DNA from: Cerasicoccus arenae
GTDB taxonomy: Bacteria; Verrucomicrobiota; Verrucomicrobiia; Opitutales; Cerasicoccaceae
Assembly: GCF_014651635.1 (NCBI RefSeq)
Contig: NZ_BMXG01000028.1
Location: 1 to 52,650, forward strand
Reading direction: 5' to 3'
Length of the DNA stretch: 52,650 nt
Both the position numbers and the translations under genes were made by a program. This document shows, piece by piece, positions 39,359 through 47,979 of this stretch; the stretch's first letter is position 1, and every line of letters starts with the position of its first letter. The notes under the pieces are model-generated. The model had not been told where the DNA came from. It did not search any database and was given only the letters and a program-made list of their open reading frames with translations.

Positions 39359-40600
39359 TTAGCGGTCCGCTTCGCCCATAACGAAGTCTAAGCTGCCCAA
39401 GAGCACTGGTACGTCGCTCATCATGTGACCTGGGCAAATGTGTGCAAGAATACTGAGCGAACTGAAGGACGGGCCGCGGATTTTCAGGCGATACGGTACA
39501 CCACCGCCCTTGCTGTGAATGAAGAATCCAAGCACGCCCTTCGGGTTTTCGGCTTCAAAGTAAACTTCGCCAGCGGGGATCTGCGGGCCTTCAGTCACGA
39601 TCATGAAGTTCTGAATCAGTTCTTCCATGCTCGTTAGGACCTTTTCCTTGCGCGGAGCGAAAATCTTTTTGGCTTCTTCGGCATACCAAGGACCATCGGG
39701 CATCTTAGTGATCGCTTGCTGGACGATACGTAGGCTTTGGCGAAGCTCTTCCATCCGGACCAAATAGCGGTCATATGAGTCCCCTGCCGAGCCAATCGGT
39801 ACATCGAAATCATAGTTTTCGTAGCCGCTGTATGGCTGTGCCTTGCGGACATCATACTCAGCACCAGATGCGCGCAAATTGGCTCCAGTCAGCCCCCACG
39901 CCAGCGCATCTTCTTTACTGATGACGCCAATGTCTCGGGTGCGATCAACGAAGATGCGGTTACGGGTCAGAAGTTTGTCGAGTTCATCGACCACGGGAAC
40001 CAATTGGTTACAAAAATTATTTACGCGGCCCATCCAGCCCTCTGGCATGTCGCGGGTGAGACCGCCGATGCGTGTGTAGCTGGTCGTGAAACGGGCCCCT
40101 GTCAGTTCTTCAAAGAGAGTGTATAGCTTCTCACGCTCAGTGAAAGTATACATGAACGTAGTCAGCGCACCGGTATCCATACCGTAAACCCCGAGACCGA
40201 GCAGGTGGGAGGAAATACGGGCCAGCTCACAACAAATGACGCGAATCGCCTCACAGCGTGGTGGCACTTGGATGCCCGCCAAACGCTCTACTGCAATGGC
40301 GTAGGTTACATTATTTGCCAATGGTGCAAGATAGTCTAACCGGTCCGTGTAGGGCACGAACTGGTTATACGTCATATTCTCAGCAATTTTTTCGTCACCA
40401 CGGTGCAGGTATCCAATAACGGGCTCACAGCCCGAGATAATATCGCCGTCAAGCTTCAGCTTGAGACGTAGCACGCCATGAGTCGCCGGGTGTGATGGCC
40501 CCATGTTGAGGAGCATCTCTTCGCCATGAAGCTCGTCCCGTTCATATTGGGCGGCACGGTTGGCGGTATCGCCCAAGGAAAATTCGGTTTCGCTCGCCAT
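39359..40600 (-). CDS. nuoD: NADH-quinone oxidoreductase subunit D
   Basis: A 413-aa 49-kDa-type subunit lining the quinone cavity. GPSHPATHGVLRL has the quinone-contacting His, and GYLHRGDEKIAEN, QFVPYTDRLDYLAPLANN and GGLTRDMPEGW follow. It ends KIRGPSFSSLSILAHICPGHMMSDVPVLLGSLDFVMGEADR, the full canonical C-terminus, so the subunit is complete. ATG at 40600; nuoC ends 4 bp upstream. Confidence 0.97.
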   Translation of the reverse strand: MASETEFSLGDTANRAAQYERDELHGEEMLLNMGPSHPATHGVLRLKLKLDGDIISGCEPVIGYLHRGDEKIAENMTYNQFVPYTDRLDYLAPLANNVTYAIAVERLAGIQVPPRCEAIRVICCELARISSHLLGLGVYGMDTGALTTFMYTFTEREKLYTLFEELTGARFTTSYTRIGGLTRDMPEGWMGRVNNFCNQLVPVVDELDKLLTRNRIFVDRTRDIGVISKEDALAWGLTGANLRASGAEYDVRKAQPYSGYENYDFDVPIGSAGDSYDRYLVRMEELRQSLRIVQQAITKMPDGPWYAEEAKKIFAPRKEKVLTSMEELIQNFMIVTEGPQIPAGEVYFEAENPKGVLGFFIHSKGGGVPYRLKIRGPSFSSLSILAHICPGHMMSDVPVLLGSLDFVMGEADR

Positions 40601-40604
40601 GAGA

Positions 40605-41222
40605 TTAGTTTTTCGGCTTGGGTTTGGCTTCGGTCCAGCTTTCGTCAGCAGCCCGAGGTTCGCGCTTGGACATGGCCCCAGTCTGTGGTGAATGAAATGG
40701 GCCGCCCATCATCGGGGCTGCAATCACCTTGGCCTGAGTGGCTTCTGCCACGTCAGCCGCTGGAAGTTCAGTTTCGATACCAGCCAATGGAAATTCTTTG
40801 CGTAGTGGGTGATAGGGATACGCCTCCCACATGAGGATGCGCCGCATGTCTGGATGACCTTGGTATTTAATACCCATCAGGTCAAAGTTTTCGCGTTCAT
40901 GCCAATCAGCAGCCGGATAAATTTTTGACAAGCTCGGCAGCTCTGGTTCGACATCGTCCAAACAATCAGCAGCAATCCGGACGTACTCATGCTTCATCGA
41001 ATTGGCGAAGTGGTAAACGCCCGTGAAACGAGGTGAAGCATCCTCTGAAAAGTCGATCGAAGTGACGTCCATCAACATATCAAACCCCTTTGCGTCGCGC
41101 AGCCATTGGGCGACGCTTGTCAGGAGGTCCGCCGGCACATTGGCCGCCGGATGATCAATGGAAGCACGAGGACTCGAGCCTTCAAATTTCGATACAATTT
41201 CTTCGACTAGCGCAGATTCCAT
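40605..41222 (-). CDS. nuoC: NADH-quinone oxidoreductase subunit C
   Basis: A 205-aa 30-kDa-type subunit from ATG 41222. A GTG at 41249 sharing its G with the nuoB stop would add nine residues; the ATG gives the usual helix ESALVEEIVSKFEG as the first element. The family core is AADWHERENFDLMGIKYQGHPDMRRILMWEAYPYHPLRKEFP. A low-complexity C-terminal tail of about 50 residues (AADVAEATQAKVIAAPMMG) exceeds the common form. It lies between nuoB and nuoD and is not fused to nuoD as in E. coli. Confidence 0.94.
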   Translation of the reverse strand: MESALVEEIVSKFEGSSPRASIDHPAANVPADLLTSVAQWLRDAKGFDMLMDVTSIDFSEDASPRFTGVYHFANSMKHEYVRIAADCLDDVEPELPSLSKIYPAADWHERENFDLMGIKYQGHPDMRRILMWEAYPYHPLRKEFPLAGIETELPAADVAEATQAKVIAAPMMGGPFHSPQTGAMSKREPRAADESWTEAKPKPKN

Positions 41223-41248
41223 AATCGCAGTCAGCAAGTTAGGGACCA

Positions 41249-41806
41249 CTAAGCGTGAGCGGTCGCCGGCGTGGATTTCTTTTCGGGTGCCTGGTGCATG
41301 TCCCGGTTCATCAGATTTTTCACTGATGGTTCGCGTTGAATTTTATCCTGAAGTTTAATCATGCCGTCAAGCAGAGCTTCGGGTCGAGGTGGGCAGCCAC
41401 TGATATAAACGTCGACCGGCACAATGCGATCCACGCCTTGGAGAACAGCATATGAGCGATACATGCCACCAGTCGAGGCGCAAGCGCCCATAGCCACCAC
41501 CCACTTGGGCTCAGCCATCTGGTCATAAATTCGTCGGACGACCTCAGCCATCTTATAGGTTACGGTCCCCGAAACGATCATGCAATCAGCCTGACGGGGT
41601 GAAAAACGCATCACCTCCATGCCGAAACGGCTGATATCAAAACGTGAGGCACCAACGGCCATTAGCTCAATCGCACAGCAAGCTAAGCCCATTGGCATCG
41701 GCCATACTGAATGTTTGCGAATCCAATTGATTGCACTATCCAGTTTGGTGACGACAAGGTCTCCTTCGATCTTGCTGTTGTAAGCGTAGTTGTTCTCCGT
41801 AGCCAT
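41249..41806 (-). CDS. nuoB: NADH-quinone oxidoreductase subunit B
   Basis: A 185-aa subunit holding cluster N2, the last one before quinone. The ligands are visible: the tandem Cys of [11 protein letters not shown], the Cys of [11 protein letters not shown] and that of [35 protein letters not shown] lies between. ATG at 41806. It is the first gene of the visible nuo series; nuoA, which normally precedes it, is absent because the next gene upstream is ppnP on the other strand 223 bp away. Confidence 0.97.
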   Translation of the reverse strand: MATENNYAYNSKIEGDLVVTKLDSAINWIRKHSVWPMPMGLACCAIELMAVGASRFDISRFGMEVMRFSPRQADCMIVSGTVTYKMAEVVRRIYDQMAEPKWVVAMGACASTGGMYRSYAVLQGVDRIVPVDVYISGCPPRPEALLDGMIKLQDKIQREPSVKNLMNRDMHQAPEKKSTPATAHA

Positions 41807-41910
41807 AGTCGTGAGTGGTTAAAGATGGGTTATCGGCGAGACGCAAACGAAAATACGACGAGATCGATTCTCAAATGTAGCTCAACTCAAATGAAGCTAC
41901 CATTAGGCCA

Positions 41911-41936
41911 TATCGCAAGGGCGATAGCGGATTTTT
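41911..41936. promoter_or_regulatory. Small hairpin upstream of the nuo operon
   Basis: TATCGC-AAGG-GCGATA, then GCGGA and a T-run on the plus strand. It lies in the 223-bp nuoB/ppnP spacer about 105 bp upstream of nuoB. It looks like a terminator on the plus strand, but no plus-strand gene ends there, so an operator or leader stem is as likely. Confidence 0.3.
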
Positions 41937-42029
41937 TTATTACGTAAAAGAATTTGAATTCGTAATGGAATTCATCAGCAGACTAAATTTGGCATTGCCT
42001 GCCCCAAAGAAGCCACCAGAGCTAATGGC

Positions 42030-42350
42030 ATGTCTGATACCTTCGACAACATCACCATCGTTAAAAAAGCCAACGTCTATTTCGACGGCAAAGTAACTAG
42101 CCGCACAATCGTGTTTGCTGACGGCTCAAAAAAGACGCTCGGGTTCATGCAAGCTGGCGATTACGAATTCGGCACTGAAGCACCTGAGCTAATGGAAATG
42201 CTTGGCGGAGAAATGGATGTAAAACTGGCAGGCGCTGATGAGTGGATCACTTACACCGCTGGCCAATCCTTCAACGTGCCCGGCAGTTCGAAGTTCGCAC
42301 TCAAGGTCAAAGCTGGCGGCGCAGACTATTGCTGCTCTTATCTCGTGTAG
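42030..42350 (+). CDS. ppnP: Pyrimidine/purine nucleoside phosphorylase
   Basis: A 106-aa cupin-fold phosphorylase (DUF1255 family) that splits many nucleosides into base and ribose 1-phosphate. Family landmarks: [15 protein letters not shown]-like lead (here [18 protein letters not shown]), [23 protein letters not shown], and [16 protein letters not shown], then DYCCSYLV. Length is close to E. coli PpnP (94 aa). ATG at 42030. It is divergent from nuoB and followed by a terminator. Confidence 0.9.
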   Translation: MSDTFDNITIVKKANVYFDGKVTSRTIVFADGSKKTLGFMQAGDYEFGTEAPELMEMLGGEMDVKLAGADEWITYTAGQSFNVPGSSKFALKVKAGGADYCCSYLV

Positions 42351-42455
42351 CGAGTCACGCGCCCCGCACAGCGCTTATCGCGTTGGAAGCCTTTGCGATT
42401 GGCTGTTTAACTGCAATTCCACGTATTCAGCTCTGTATTTCTGCGCAATTTTGCC

Positions 42456-42486
42456 AAGCCTGATGGAAGTTTCCCATCAGGCTTTT
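42456..42486 (+). terminator. Rho-independent terminator after ppnP
   Basis: Stem AAGCCTGATGG/CCATCAGGCTT with a seven-base loop, followed by T4. It lies 105 bp after the ppnP stop. The reverse direction has no T-run. Confidence 0.7.
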
Positions 42487-42529
42487 GAGCATTAGGCACA
42501 GGCAGCAAATATTTTCGGCCCCGCAGGCC

Positions 42530-42823
42530 TTAACTCTCCTCTTTCTTTCGGTCCAAATGGCCGAGATCGCGTTCAGGGTCCAATAGGTCGCGGACACGCT
42601 GCTTGAGCTCTTTCACGTCCGGGAAACCACCATCACGCCGACGCTCCCAAACCAACTCCTCGTTGTAAAGAATCTCAAAGCGACCGGACTCCTCCGCAGG
42701 CTCCAGAGTGACACTCGCAAGGTCGTCCTGAAAGGTGCTCAGGAGCTCTTGCGACATCCAGGCTGAACGAAGTAGCCAATGGCATTTCGGGCAGTAACGA
42801 ATGATAATCTTCGGTTTGGACAT
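42530..42823 (-). CDS. Rdx/SelW-like thioredoxin-fold protein
   Basis: A 97-aa protein of the Rdx (SelT/SelW/SelH) family. It opens with IIIRYCPKCHWLLRSAW, giving the redox C-x-x-C at Cys11 and Cys14 (Cys rather than selenocysteine). SVTLEPAEESGRFEILYNEELVWERRRDGGFPDVKELKQRVRDLL shows the family's beta-strand with E-x-x-G-x-F-x-V and the G-F-P motif. Such proteins are small redox factors of unclear substrate. ATG at 42823. A palindrome (GACTGAT-N3-ATCAGTC) lies 68 bp upstream. Confidence 0.85.
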   Translation of the reverse strand: MSKPKIIIRYCPKCHWLLRSAWMSQELLSTFQDDLASVTLEPAEESGRFEILYNEELVWERRRDGGFPDVKELKQRVRDLLDPERDLGHLDRKKEES

Positions 42824-43180
42824 GAAAAAACCTTAGCAGGTCAATCAATGCATCCGCAAGTAATTCAGCACGCATAAACGGTTTTCATACGACTGATTCG
42901 ATCAGTCACGCACCAGACCAAATAAAGTGAAAATAAAAACACTATTTCATTGCAACGGCCGGGCCAATTGAAGTATATTTATTAACACTAATCCACAAGC
43001 CTACCGCTATCTCCATCGATCCGCCAATCACAAGTTGGTCAGCACTATTTTTGTTCCGTGAAAAACCCAATTCCAATATCAGCGTCCCCCCCCCCTCTGA
43101 GTTGAGTCAGGCATCCCTCCCCTCCTTTTTTTTTGGAGGCGACGGATGTGTCAAAGTCATCAATACCCCCCCCCTCAGCC
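42824..43180. other. Intergenic stretch with simple-sequence tracts
   Basis: 357 bp without a supported gene. It holds the palindrome GACTGAT-TCG-ATCAGTC (42891-42907), a C10 (43086-43095), a T9 tract near 43125-43134 flanked by CCTCC and GGAGG, and a C9 (43166-43174) just beyond the hydrolase stop. No reading frame with a plausible start and domain was found. Confidence 0.6.
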
Positions 43181-44008
43181 TCAAAGCAAAGACTGTAAAA
43201 AAACGCCGGTACGTAGCATCACCTGAACCATCGACTCAGTATTATCGCCAATGATGCCATGACCGATGTTGTCAAATTCGTAATACTCAGCATGGGCACT
43301 CACAGACTTCCAGGCCGCAACGCCAAGTAGTCCCTGTCGCTTATGGACAGTCGTGTCCTGAATTCCGTAAATAAAGACCGCTGGCGGCAGCCCAGGCTTC
43401 ACATGAGCCAAAGCGCTAGCCTCATGAAAAAGAGTCGGATTTTCGGGATAATTACATCCCAACAAATTCAGCTCTCCGCCTGACTTCTCGCCATTATCAA
43501 ACCAGCGGCAAATGAAGTCCAGCGGCCCCCAATATTCCACGAGTCCCCGACAGTTCGGCAGCATGCCTTTGGTTAGCGAAAGAGCGGACAATGTCCCCCC
43601 CGCTGAACTTCCGCCAACGAACATTTTGCCCGCATCCAAGTTCCACTCAGCGGCATGATTTCGCGCCCACTCCCAGGCAAAAGCGATGTCTTCCAACGGT
43701 GCGGGATATGTTGGAGTCTCTGGCGCGCCAAGGCGATAGCTGGGCGAAATCGTGGTTATCCCGAAATGCAGCGCGAGGTAACGTGCAATCGGTGTTTGGG
43801 AGATCGGGTCGCCTATGCAAAAACCACCGCCATGCACGAGAACCAGCGTAGGGCGTGGGCCCTTGCACGGCTGTTCAGGCTCGTAAATGTAGACAATTTG
43901 CTCCCAACCATCATGCTCACGAATAACATGCCGGCGCGTTGTCATCACTCCAGGGCACTCATCAAGACTATCGACGGCGCGGATTGCTTCCGGAGTCAGC
44001 ATAACCAT
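43181..44008 (-). CDS. HSL-type alpha/beta hydrolase (esterase/lipase)
   Basis: A 275-aa esterase-type enzyme. The start at ATG 44008 (or 44002) sits 10 bp after the DAHP synthase stop; the longer open frame upstream lies inside that gene and is not used. The oxyanion motif is VHGGGFCIG and the nucleophile elbow is GGSSAGG; the remaining triad is Asp in YGIQDTT and His in IGHGI. This is the hormone-sensitive-lipase pattern of carboxylesterases acting on short-chain esters. No signal peptide, so probably cytoplasmic. It follows the DAHP synthase gene so closely that co-transcription is likely; a metabolic link is not evident. Confidence 0.85.
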   Translation of the reverse strand: MVMLTPEAIRAVDSLDECPGVMTTRRHVIREHDGWEQIVYIYEPEQPCKGPRPTLVLVHGGGFCIGDPISQTPIARYLALHFGITTISPSYRLGAPETPTYPAPLEDIAFAWEWARNHAAEWNLDAGKMFVGGSSAGGTLSALSLTKGMLPNCRGLVEYWGPLDFICRWFDNGEKSGGELNLLGCNYPENPTLFHEASALAHVKPGLPPAVFIYGIQDTTVHKRQGLLGVAAWKSVSAHAEYYEFDNIGHGIIGDNTESMVQVMLRTGVFLQSLL

Positions 44009-44018
44009 GCAATGTGCG

Positions 44019-45089
44019 TTATTGGAAACGAGGTGCCAGCTTGGCGTAGGCCTCACGCAGACAGCTTTCCGTATCCTCCCAGCCGAGACAGGGATCAGTG
44101 ATGGAAACACCGTAGGTGAGCTCTTCCAACGGCTGCGGAAACTTCTGAGCGCCATGTTGTAAATTGCTTTCGACCATGGCCCCAATCATCGCGGTATTCC
44201 CGTCGAGTATTTGTTGGACTGCTTCCTCGAGAATGGCGGGCGATTTAGCCGGATCCTTGCCACTATTGTCGTGTGCGCAATCAACCATAATCGCTGGAAT
44301 CAGGCCCTTGGCCTTAAGCTGCTTGGCGTAATCCTTGACCTGATCGGCGCTGTAGTTCGGGCCAGACTTACCGCCACGCAAAACAAGGTGACAGTTTGGA
44401 TTGCCCTTCGTCGTGACGGCGGAGGCTCGACCATTGTCGGCGATACCGAGGAATGTCTGTTGCTGACTCGCAGCTTTGATGGCGTTAATTGCCGCTTCGA
44501 TGCTACCGTCGGTGCTGTTTTTGAAGCCAAGAGGCATCGAGAGGCCAGAAGCCATCTGCCGATGCGTTTGACTCTCCGTTGTGCGCGCGCCAATCGCCGT
44601 CCAACAAATGAGGTCAGCAATGTATTGCGGCGTAATCGGATCAAGCAACTCGGTGGCCGTAGGTAAACCGATGTCGATCACCTCACGCAGGAAGCAGCGC
44701 GCAATCTTCAAGCCCTCGGGAATATCGCATTCGCCATTGAGCTGCGGGTCCATGATTAGGCCCTTCCAGCCGACCGTGGTGCGCGGTTTCTCAAAATACA
44801 CGCGCATAACTATGTAAATGCGGTCCTTGAGTTCCTCAGCCAGTTTAACCAAGCGACGAGCGTATTCGCGGCCAGCTTCAAGATCATGGATCGAGCAAGG
44901 GCCGACCACGACGAGCAGGCGCGGATCATCACCGAAAATTATCCGATGGATATTATTGCGCGCCTTAGTGACGAAGTCCGCTTGGGCGTCGGTCTTGGGA
45001 ATGGACGTGAGAAGTTCTTCCGGGCTTGGTAGCTCGCGGAAAGATTCAATGTTGATGTCGGTCGTGGTGATCACGGGCAAAACTTGCAT
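44019..45089 (-). CDS. 3-deoxy-7-phosphoheptulonate synthase (DAHP synthase, class I)
   Basis: A 356-aa enzyme joining phosphoenolpyruvate and erythrose 4-phosphate, the entry into the shikimate pathway. Landmarks are LLVVVGPCSIHD near 60-70, MRVYFEKPRTTVGWKGLI, IGARTTESQTHR, FKNSTDG, HLVLRGGKSGPNY, and MVDCAHDNSGKDP with the metal-binding residues. It matches the AroF/AroG/AroH type of E. coli (about 350 aa); which feedback inhibitor acts cannot be told. ATG at 45089; the hydrolase gene follows. Confidence 0.95.
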   Translation of the reverse strand: MQVLPVITTTDINIESFRELPSPEELLTSIPKTDAQADFVTKARNNIHRIIFGDDPRLLVVVGPCSIHDLEAGREYARRLVKLAEELKDRIYIVMRVYFEKPRTTVGWKGLIMDPQLNGECDIPEGLKIARCFLREVIDIGLPTATELLDPITPQYIADLICWTAIGARTTESQTHRQMASGLSMPLGFKNSTDGSIEAAINAIKAASQQQTFLGIADNGRASAVTTKGNPNCHLVLRGGKSGPNYSADQVKDYAKQLKAKGLIPAIMVDCAHDNSGKDPAKSPAILEEAVQQILDGNTAMIGAMVESNLQHGAQKFPQPLEELTYGVSITDPCLGWEDTESCLREAYAKLAPRFQ

Positions 45090-45207
45090 GTTGACTGAGG
45101 CCGAAATTAGGCTTGGAAAAAGCGGGCATCAACGCGCAACTAAGCGCTGGATTCAAGGCTAAAAAACCTGACAGACCCCCTGCCCTGTGCTATCAGTTTA
45201 GAATTCA

Positions 45208-46083
45208 ATGGGTAATTTATACGCATATCAATCGACACCCTGTGTCCTTTCGGTCACGGGCGAAGACGCCTTCAGCTACCTGCAAAGTCAGTTCTCCAAC
45301 GACTTGCGCCGCACGGATGCACGCCCCGTGACCTATGGTCTCTTTCTTGACCGCAAAGGCAAAGTCCAAGCCGACTCATTTGCCCTACAACTCAATCCGG
45401 AAAGATTCTTGCTAGTAAGCTACCATGCCGAACCTGCCGCCTTGATCAACAAGGTTGAGGCCAATATCATCGCCGACGAAGTTGAGCTTGAAGACGTCTC
45501 CGCCCAGTACCGACTTGTCACGCTCTGGGGCAATGAAACGCAACTGAGCGGGTTGTTAGCCGATGTTGGTACTTATATAGAGCAAACAGGCACCCTGATT
45601 TATCGCGGACGCCAAATGACGCAGCCTCATATCGACTGCCTCATCCCTGCAGACGCCATCTTCAGCCTCCCCAACGCCGCCCAAGCCAGCGTAACTGAAC
45701 TGCTCGCGGCCCGCATTGACTCCGGCATCCCGGCCATCCCGCAGGACATCGGACTGAACGACCTTCCACACGAAGGCGGTGACCTATCGAAATCGGCTGT
45801 AAGCTACACGAAAGGCTGCTATCTGGGACAAGAAGTTATGGCGAGACTCCACGCCATGGGACGCCCCCAACGAGCACTCTATCAAGTCAGCTTTTCAGCA
45901 CAAAATCCGCCAGAACGCATTCCCGTTTATTCTGAGGAAAAAGCGGTTGGCGAAATCACGTCAAACAGCGCTGGCAAAGGTCTCGCCTTGATTAAACGAC
46001 GCTACGTGAGTGAAAAAAGTAAACTTTTTGGCGAACAACCAGGCGGATTCCCGGTCCACGTAATTGGCGAAATCACGACATGA
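45208..46083 (+). CDS. ygfZ: Folate-dependent Fe-S cluster protein YgfZ/GcvT-like
   Basis: A 291-aa protein of the YgfZ/GcvT fold, which uses tetrahydrofolate to help maintain certain Fe-S enzymes. The N-terminus FSYLQSQFSNDLRR, YGLFLDRKGKVQAD and the signature YTKGCYLGQEVMARL (K-G-C-Y-x-G-Q-E) near 201-215 are diagnostic. IPQDIGLNDLPHEGG precedes it. ATG at 45208. The last codon overlaps the next gene (ATGA), so both are coupled. Confidence 0.88.
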   Translation: MGNLYAYQSTPCVLSVTGEDAFSYLQSQFSNDLRRTDARPVTYGLFLDRKGKVQADSFALQLNPERFLLVSYHAEPAALINKVEANIIADEVELEDVSAQYRLVTLWGNETQLSGLLADVGTYIEQTGTLIYRGRQMTQPHIDCLIPADAIFSLPNAAQASVTELLAARIDSGIPAIPQDIGLNDLPHEGGDLSKSAVSYTKGCYLGQEVMARLHAMGRPQRALYQVSFSAQNPPERIPVYSEEKAVGEITSNSAGKGLALIKRRYVSEKSKLFGEQPGGFPVHVIGEITT

Positions 46084-46316
46084 GAATGGAAGAAGACGCC
46101 AATCAAAACGAAAATAGTTTAACCGTACTCTGCCAACGGTTGGGCGCACCAGAAGCTCAGGCGCGCACCATGGCACGCCAACTCATGAAACGCTCTGAGC
46201 AAATCTCCCGAGAACGCGGTATCAAGCGGGTTGAGGCACTGGACCATCTCTTAAGCCTTTTAATTAGCGGCAGTCAAGGGATTAATCCGCCAGAATTCCC
46301 ACCCCGACAAGGATAG
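46080..46316 (+). CDS. Small hypothetical protein coupled to ygfZ
   Basis: A 78-aa protein whose ATG overlaps the ygfZ stop by four bases (ATGA), a strong sign that it is expressed. It is mostly helical and charged: LGAPEAQARTMARQLMKRSEQI, then RERGIKRVEALDHLLSLLISG. A Pro-rich tail (PPEFPPRQG) ends it. No domain recognised. By position it may assist YgfZ. Confidence 0.65.
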   Translation: MRMEEDANQNENSLTVLCQRLGAPEAQARTMARQLMKRSEQISRERGIKRVEALDHLLSLLISGSQGINPPEFPPRQG

Positions 46317-46441
46317 AGCTCGTTAGTTTTTTGGAAAAAATCATTTCTATACTGCTAATTTCGTTGACGAGATGAGGTTTGTCACGCCATAAGGGCAGAG
46401 GTTAATTCAACCTAACTAACGCAAATCCAAATATTAGAAAT

Positions 46442-46723
46442 ATGAATAAAGCAGAACTTGTCATCGAAGTACAAAAGAATCTCGGCAAAGAAGCCACCAA
46501 AGCATCCGCTGAGCGCGCTGTTGAAGCCGTTCTGGAAGCAGTTAAAAAGGGCGTAAAGAAGGATAAGGCGGGCGTTCAGCTCATCGGCTTCGGCACCTTC
46601 AGCGTAGCAAAACGTGCAGCCCGCACAGGCGTTAACCCAAAGACTGGTGAAAAGATTAAAATCAAGGCCTCCAAAACAGTTAAGTTCAAGCCAGGCACTG
46701 GCCTAAAGGCGCTTGTTCAATAA
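46442..46723 (+). CDS. HU-family DNA-binding protein
   Basis: A 93-aa nucleoid protein, homo- or heterodimer. MNKAELVIEVQKNLG leads, KAGVQLIGFGTFSVAKRAARTG forms the beta-saddle, and NPKTGEKIKIKASKTVKFKPGTGLK is the DNA-gripping arm, including the NPxTG loop with the intercalating Pro. One base pair context is typical of hup genes. ATG at 46442. Preceded by 125 bp with no gene; followed 23 bp later by a strong terminator. Confidence 0.95.
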   Translation: MNKAELVIEVQKNLGKEATKASAERAVEAVLEAVKKGVKKDKAGVQLIGFGTFSVAKRAARTGVNPKTGEKIKIKASKTVKFKPGTGLKALVQ

Positions 46724-46746
46724 TTGCCCAAGTCATTAAATACCCT

Positions 46747-46778
46747 AAAACCCGCGTCTTAATGGCGCGGGTTTTTTT
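46747..46778 (+). terminator. Rho-independent terminator after the HU gene
   Basis: Stem AAACCCGCG/CGCGGGTTT with a nine-base loop, followed by seven T from 46772. It ends the HU transcript and lies 56 bp before the galactokinase start. Confidence 0.88.
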
Positions 46779-46833
46779 ACGTAACTAACGTATTTAGTTT
46801 GCAGCGCGAGGCCGTGCTTTTAGGCATTGTGAC

Positions 46834-47979
46834 GTGATCAAACAGCTTTTTACCCAAAAATTTGGACACGAACCAGCAATCTGCTCGCAAGCACCCGGGC
46901 GATTGGAATTTATCGGTAATCACACCGACTACAATGGCGGTCCAGTATTAGGAGCCGCTGTTGATCGCCGTGTGAGCGTGGCCATGGCCCCTCGGAAAGA
47001 TCGCCAAGCACAGCTCTGGAGTGCTTCCATGGACGACGAGGTCACAGTAAATATCGACAGTCTCGCTCCATTGACTGGTAGTGATTCCTGGGCCAACTAT
47101 GCTTTGGGAGTCTTAAAAGAGCTGATAGCCGCTGGAATGACCGCTCCCCACGGGTTCGATATGGCCGTGGATAGCGATTTGCCTGCTGGCGCTGGGATGA
47201 GCAGCAGCGCCGCTTTCGAGCTAGCCAGCGGTTACGCTTTTTGCGAGCTGTATCATTTCAACCTTGATCGCGCAGATATGGCTCGAGTCGGACGTCGGGC
47301 GGAAAATAACTTTGTGGGTGTGCCCTGTGGGATTCTCGACCAAGGTGTCTCCGCCTTCGGCGAAGTCAATCACTTGGTCAAAATCGACTGCCAGCAGGAG
47401 ATATTCAATCGCTTGCCGCTCCCCACAGATGTACACTTTTGGGTGTTTAATACCGCCAAGAAACATGCACTCATCGATTCTCTTTATGCCACCAGACACA
47501 GCGAATGTATGGAGGCGCTTAAGCATCTGCAGGAAGACTATCCCAACATCAAGTGCCTCGCCGAGTTCACATCAGAGCAGTTGGAGGCCAGCCAAAGCTC
47601 ACTGGGCGACGTGCTTTACCGCCGCGCACGACACATCGTTGGCGAATGCGAACGCGTCCGCGCAGTTGAAGCAGCACTCGGGCAAGGCGATATTGCGCAA
47701 GTGGGTCGACAGCTTTTTGCTTCCCACAACAGCTCACGGACAGATTTTGAGAACAGCATACCGGAACTCGATTATCTAGTCGACCGATTGCGCGAAGAGC
47801 CAACCGTTTGGGGAGCACGTTTGACGGGCGGCGGCTTTGGCGGTGCGGTAATGGGCGTAACATCGAGCAAATTTGATCAGTCAGCTGCCGATAAAGTCAC
47901 CCAAGCCTATCAAAAATATTTTGGCCAGCCCGCAACCGTGTTTCACACAAAGACAGGACCAGGCGCAGGCGCACAGTAG
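46834..47979 (+). CDS. galK: Galactokinase
   Basis: A 381-aa GHMP-family kinase, making galactose 1-phosphate in the Leloir pathway. GTG start. Motifs: APGRLEFIGNHTDYNGG (20-36), which is the galactokinase signature (G-R-x-N-x-I-G-E-H-T-D-Y-N-G) with Leu-Glu in place of Val-Asn, DSDLPAGAGMSSSAAFELA near 115-132, the ATP loop, and TGGGFGGAVMG near 330. Phe/Asn replacing the usual IGEH with IGNH is notable: the sugar-binding Glu becomes Asn, so substrate preference may differ (galacturonate or N-acetyl sugars). It stands alone with no other gal genes. Confidence 0.85.
   Translation: MIKQLFTQKFGHEPAICSQAPGRLEFIGNHTDYNGGPVLGAAVDRRVSVAMAPRKDRQAQLWSASMDDEVTVNIDSLAPLTGSDSWANYALGVLKELIAAGMTAPHGFDMAVDSDLPAGAGMSSSAAFELASGYAFCELYHFNLDRADMARVGRRAENNFVGVPCGILDQGVSAFGEVNHLVKIDCQQEIFNRLPLPTDVHFWVFNTAKKHALIDSLYATRHSECMEALKHLQEDYPNIKCLAEFTSEQLEASQSSLGDVLYRRARHIVGECERVRAVEAALGQGDIAQVGRQLFASHNSSRTDFENSIPELDYLVDRLREEPTVWGARLTGGGFGGAVMGVTSSKFDQSAADKVTQAYQKYFGQPATVFHTKTGPGAGAQ

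Noticed and set aside
41807-42029. A short or frameshifted nuoA before nuoB
   Set aside because: The spacer is 223 bp and holds no hydrophobic reading frame on the minus strand.
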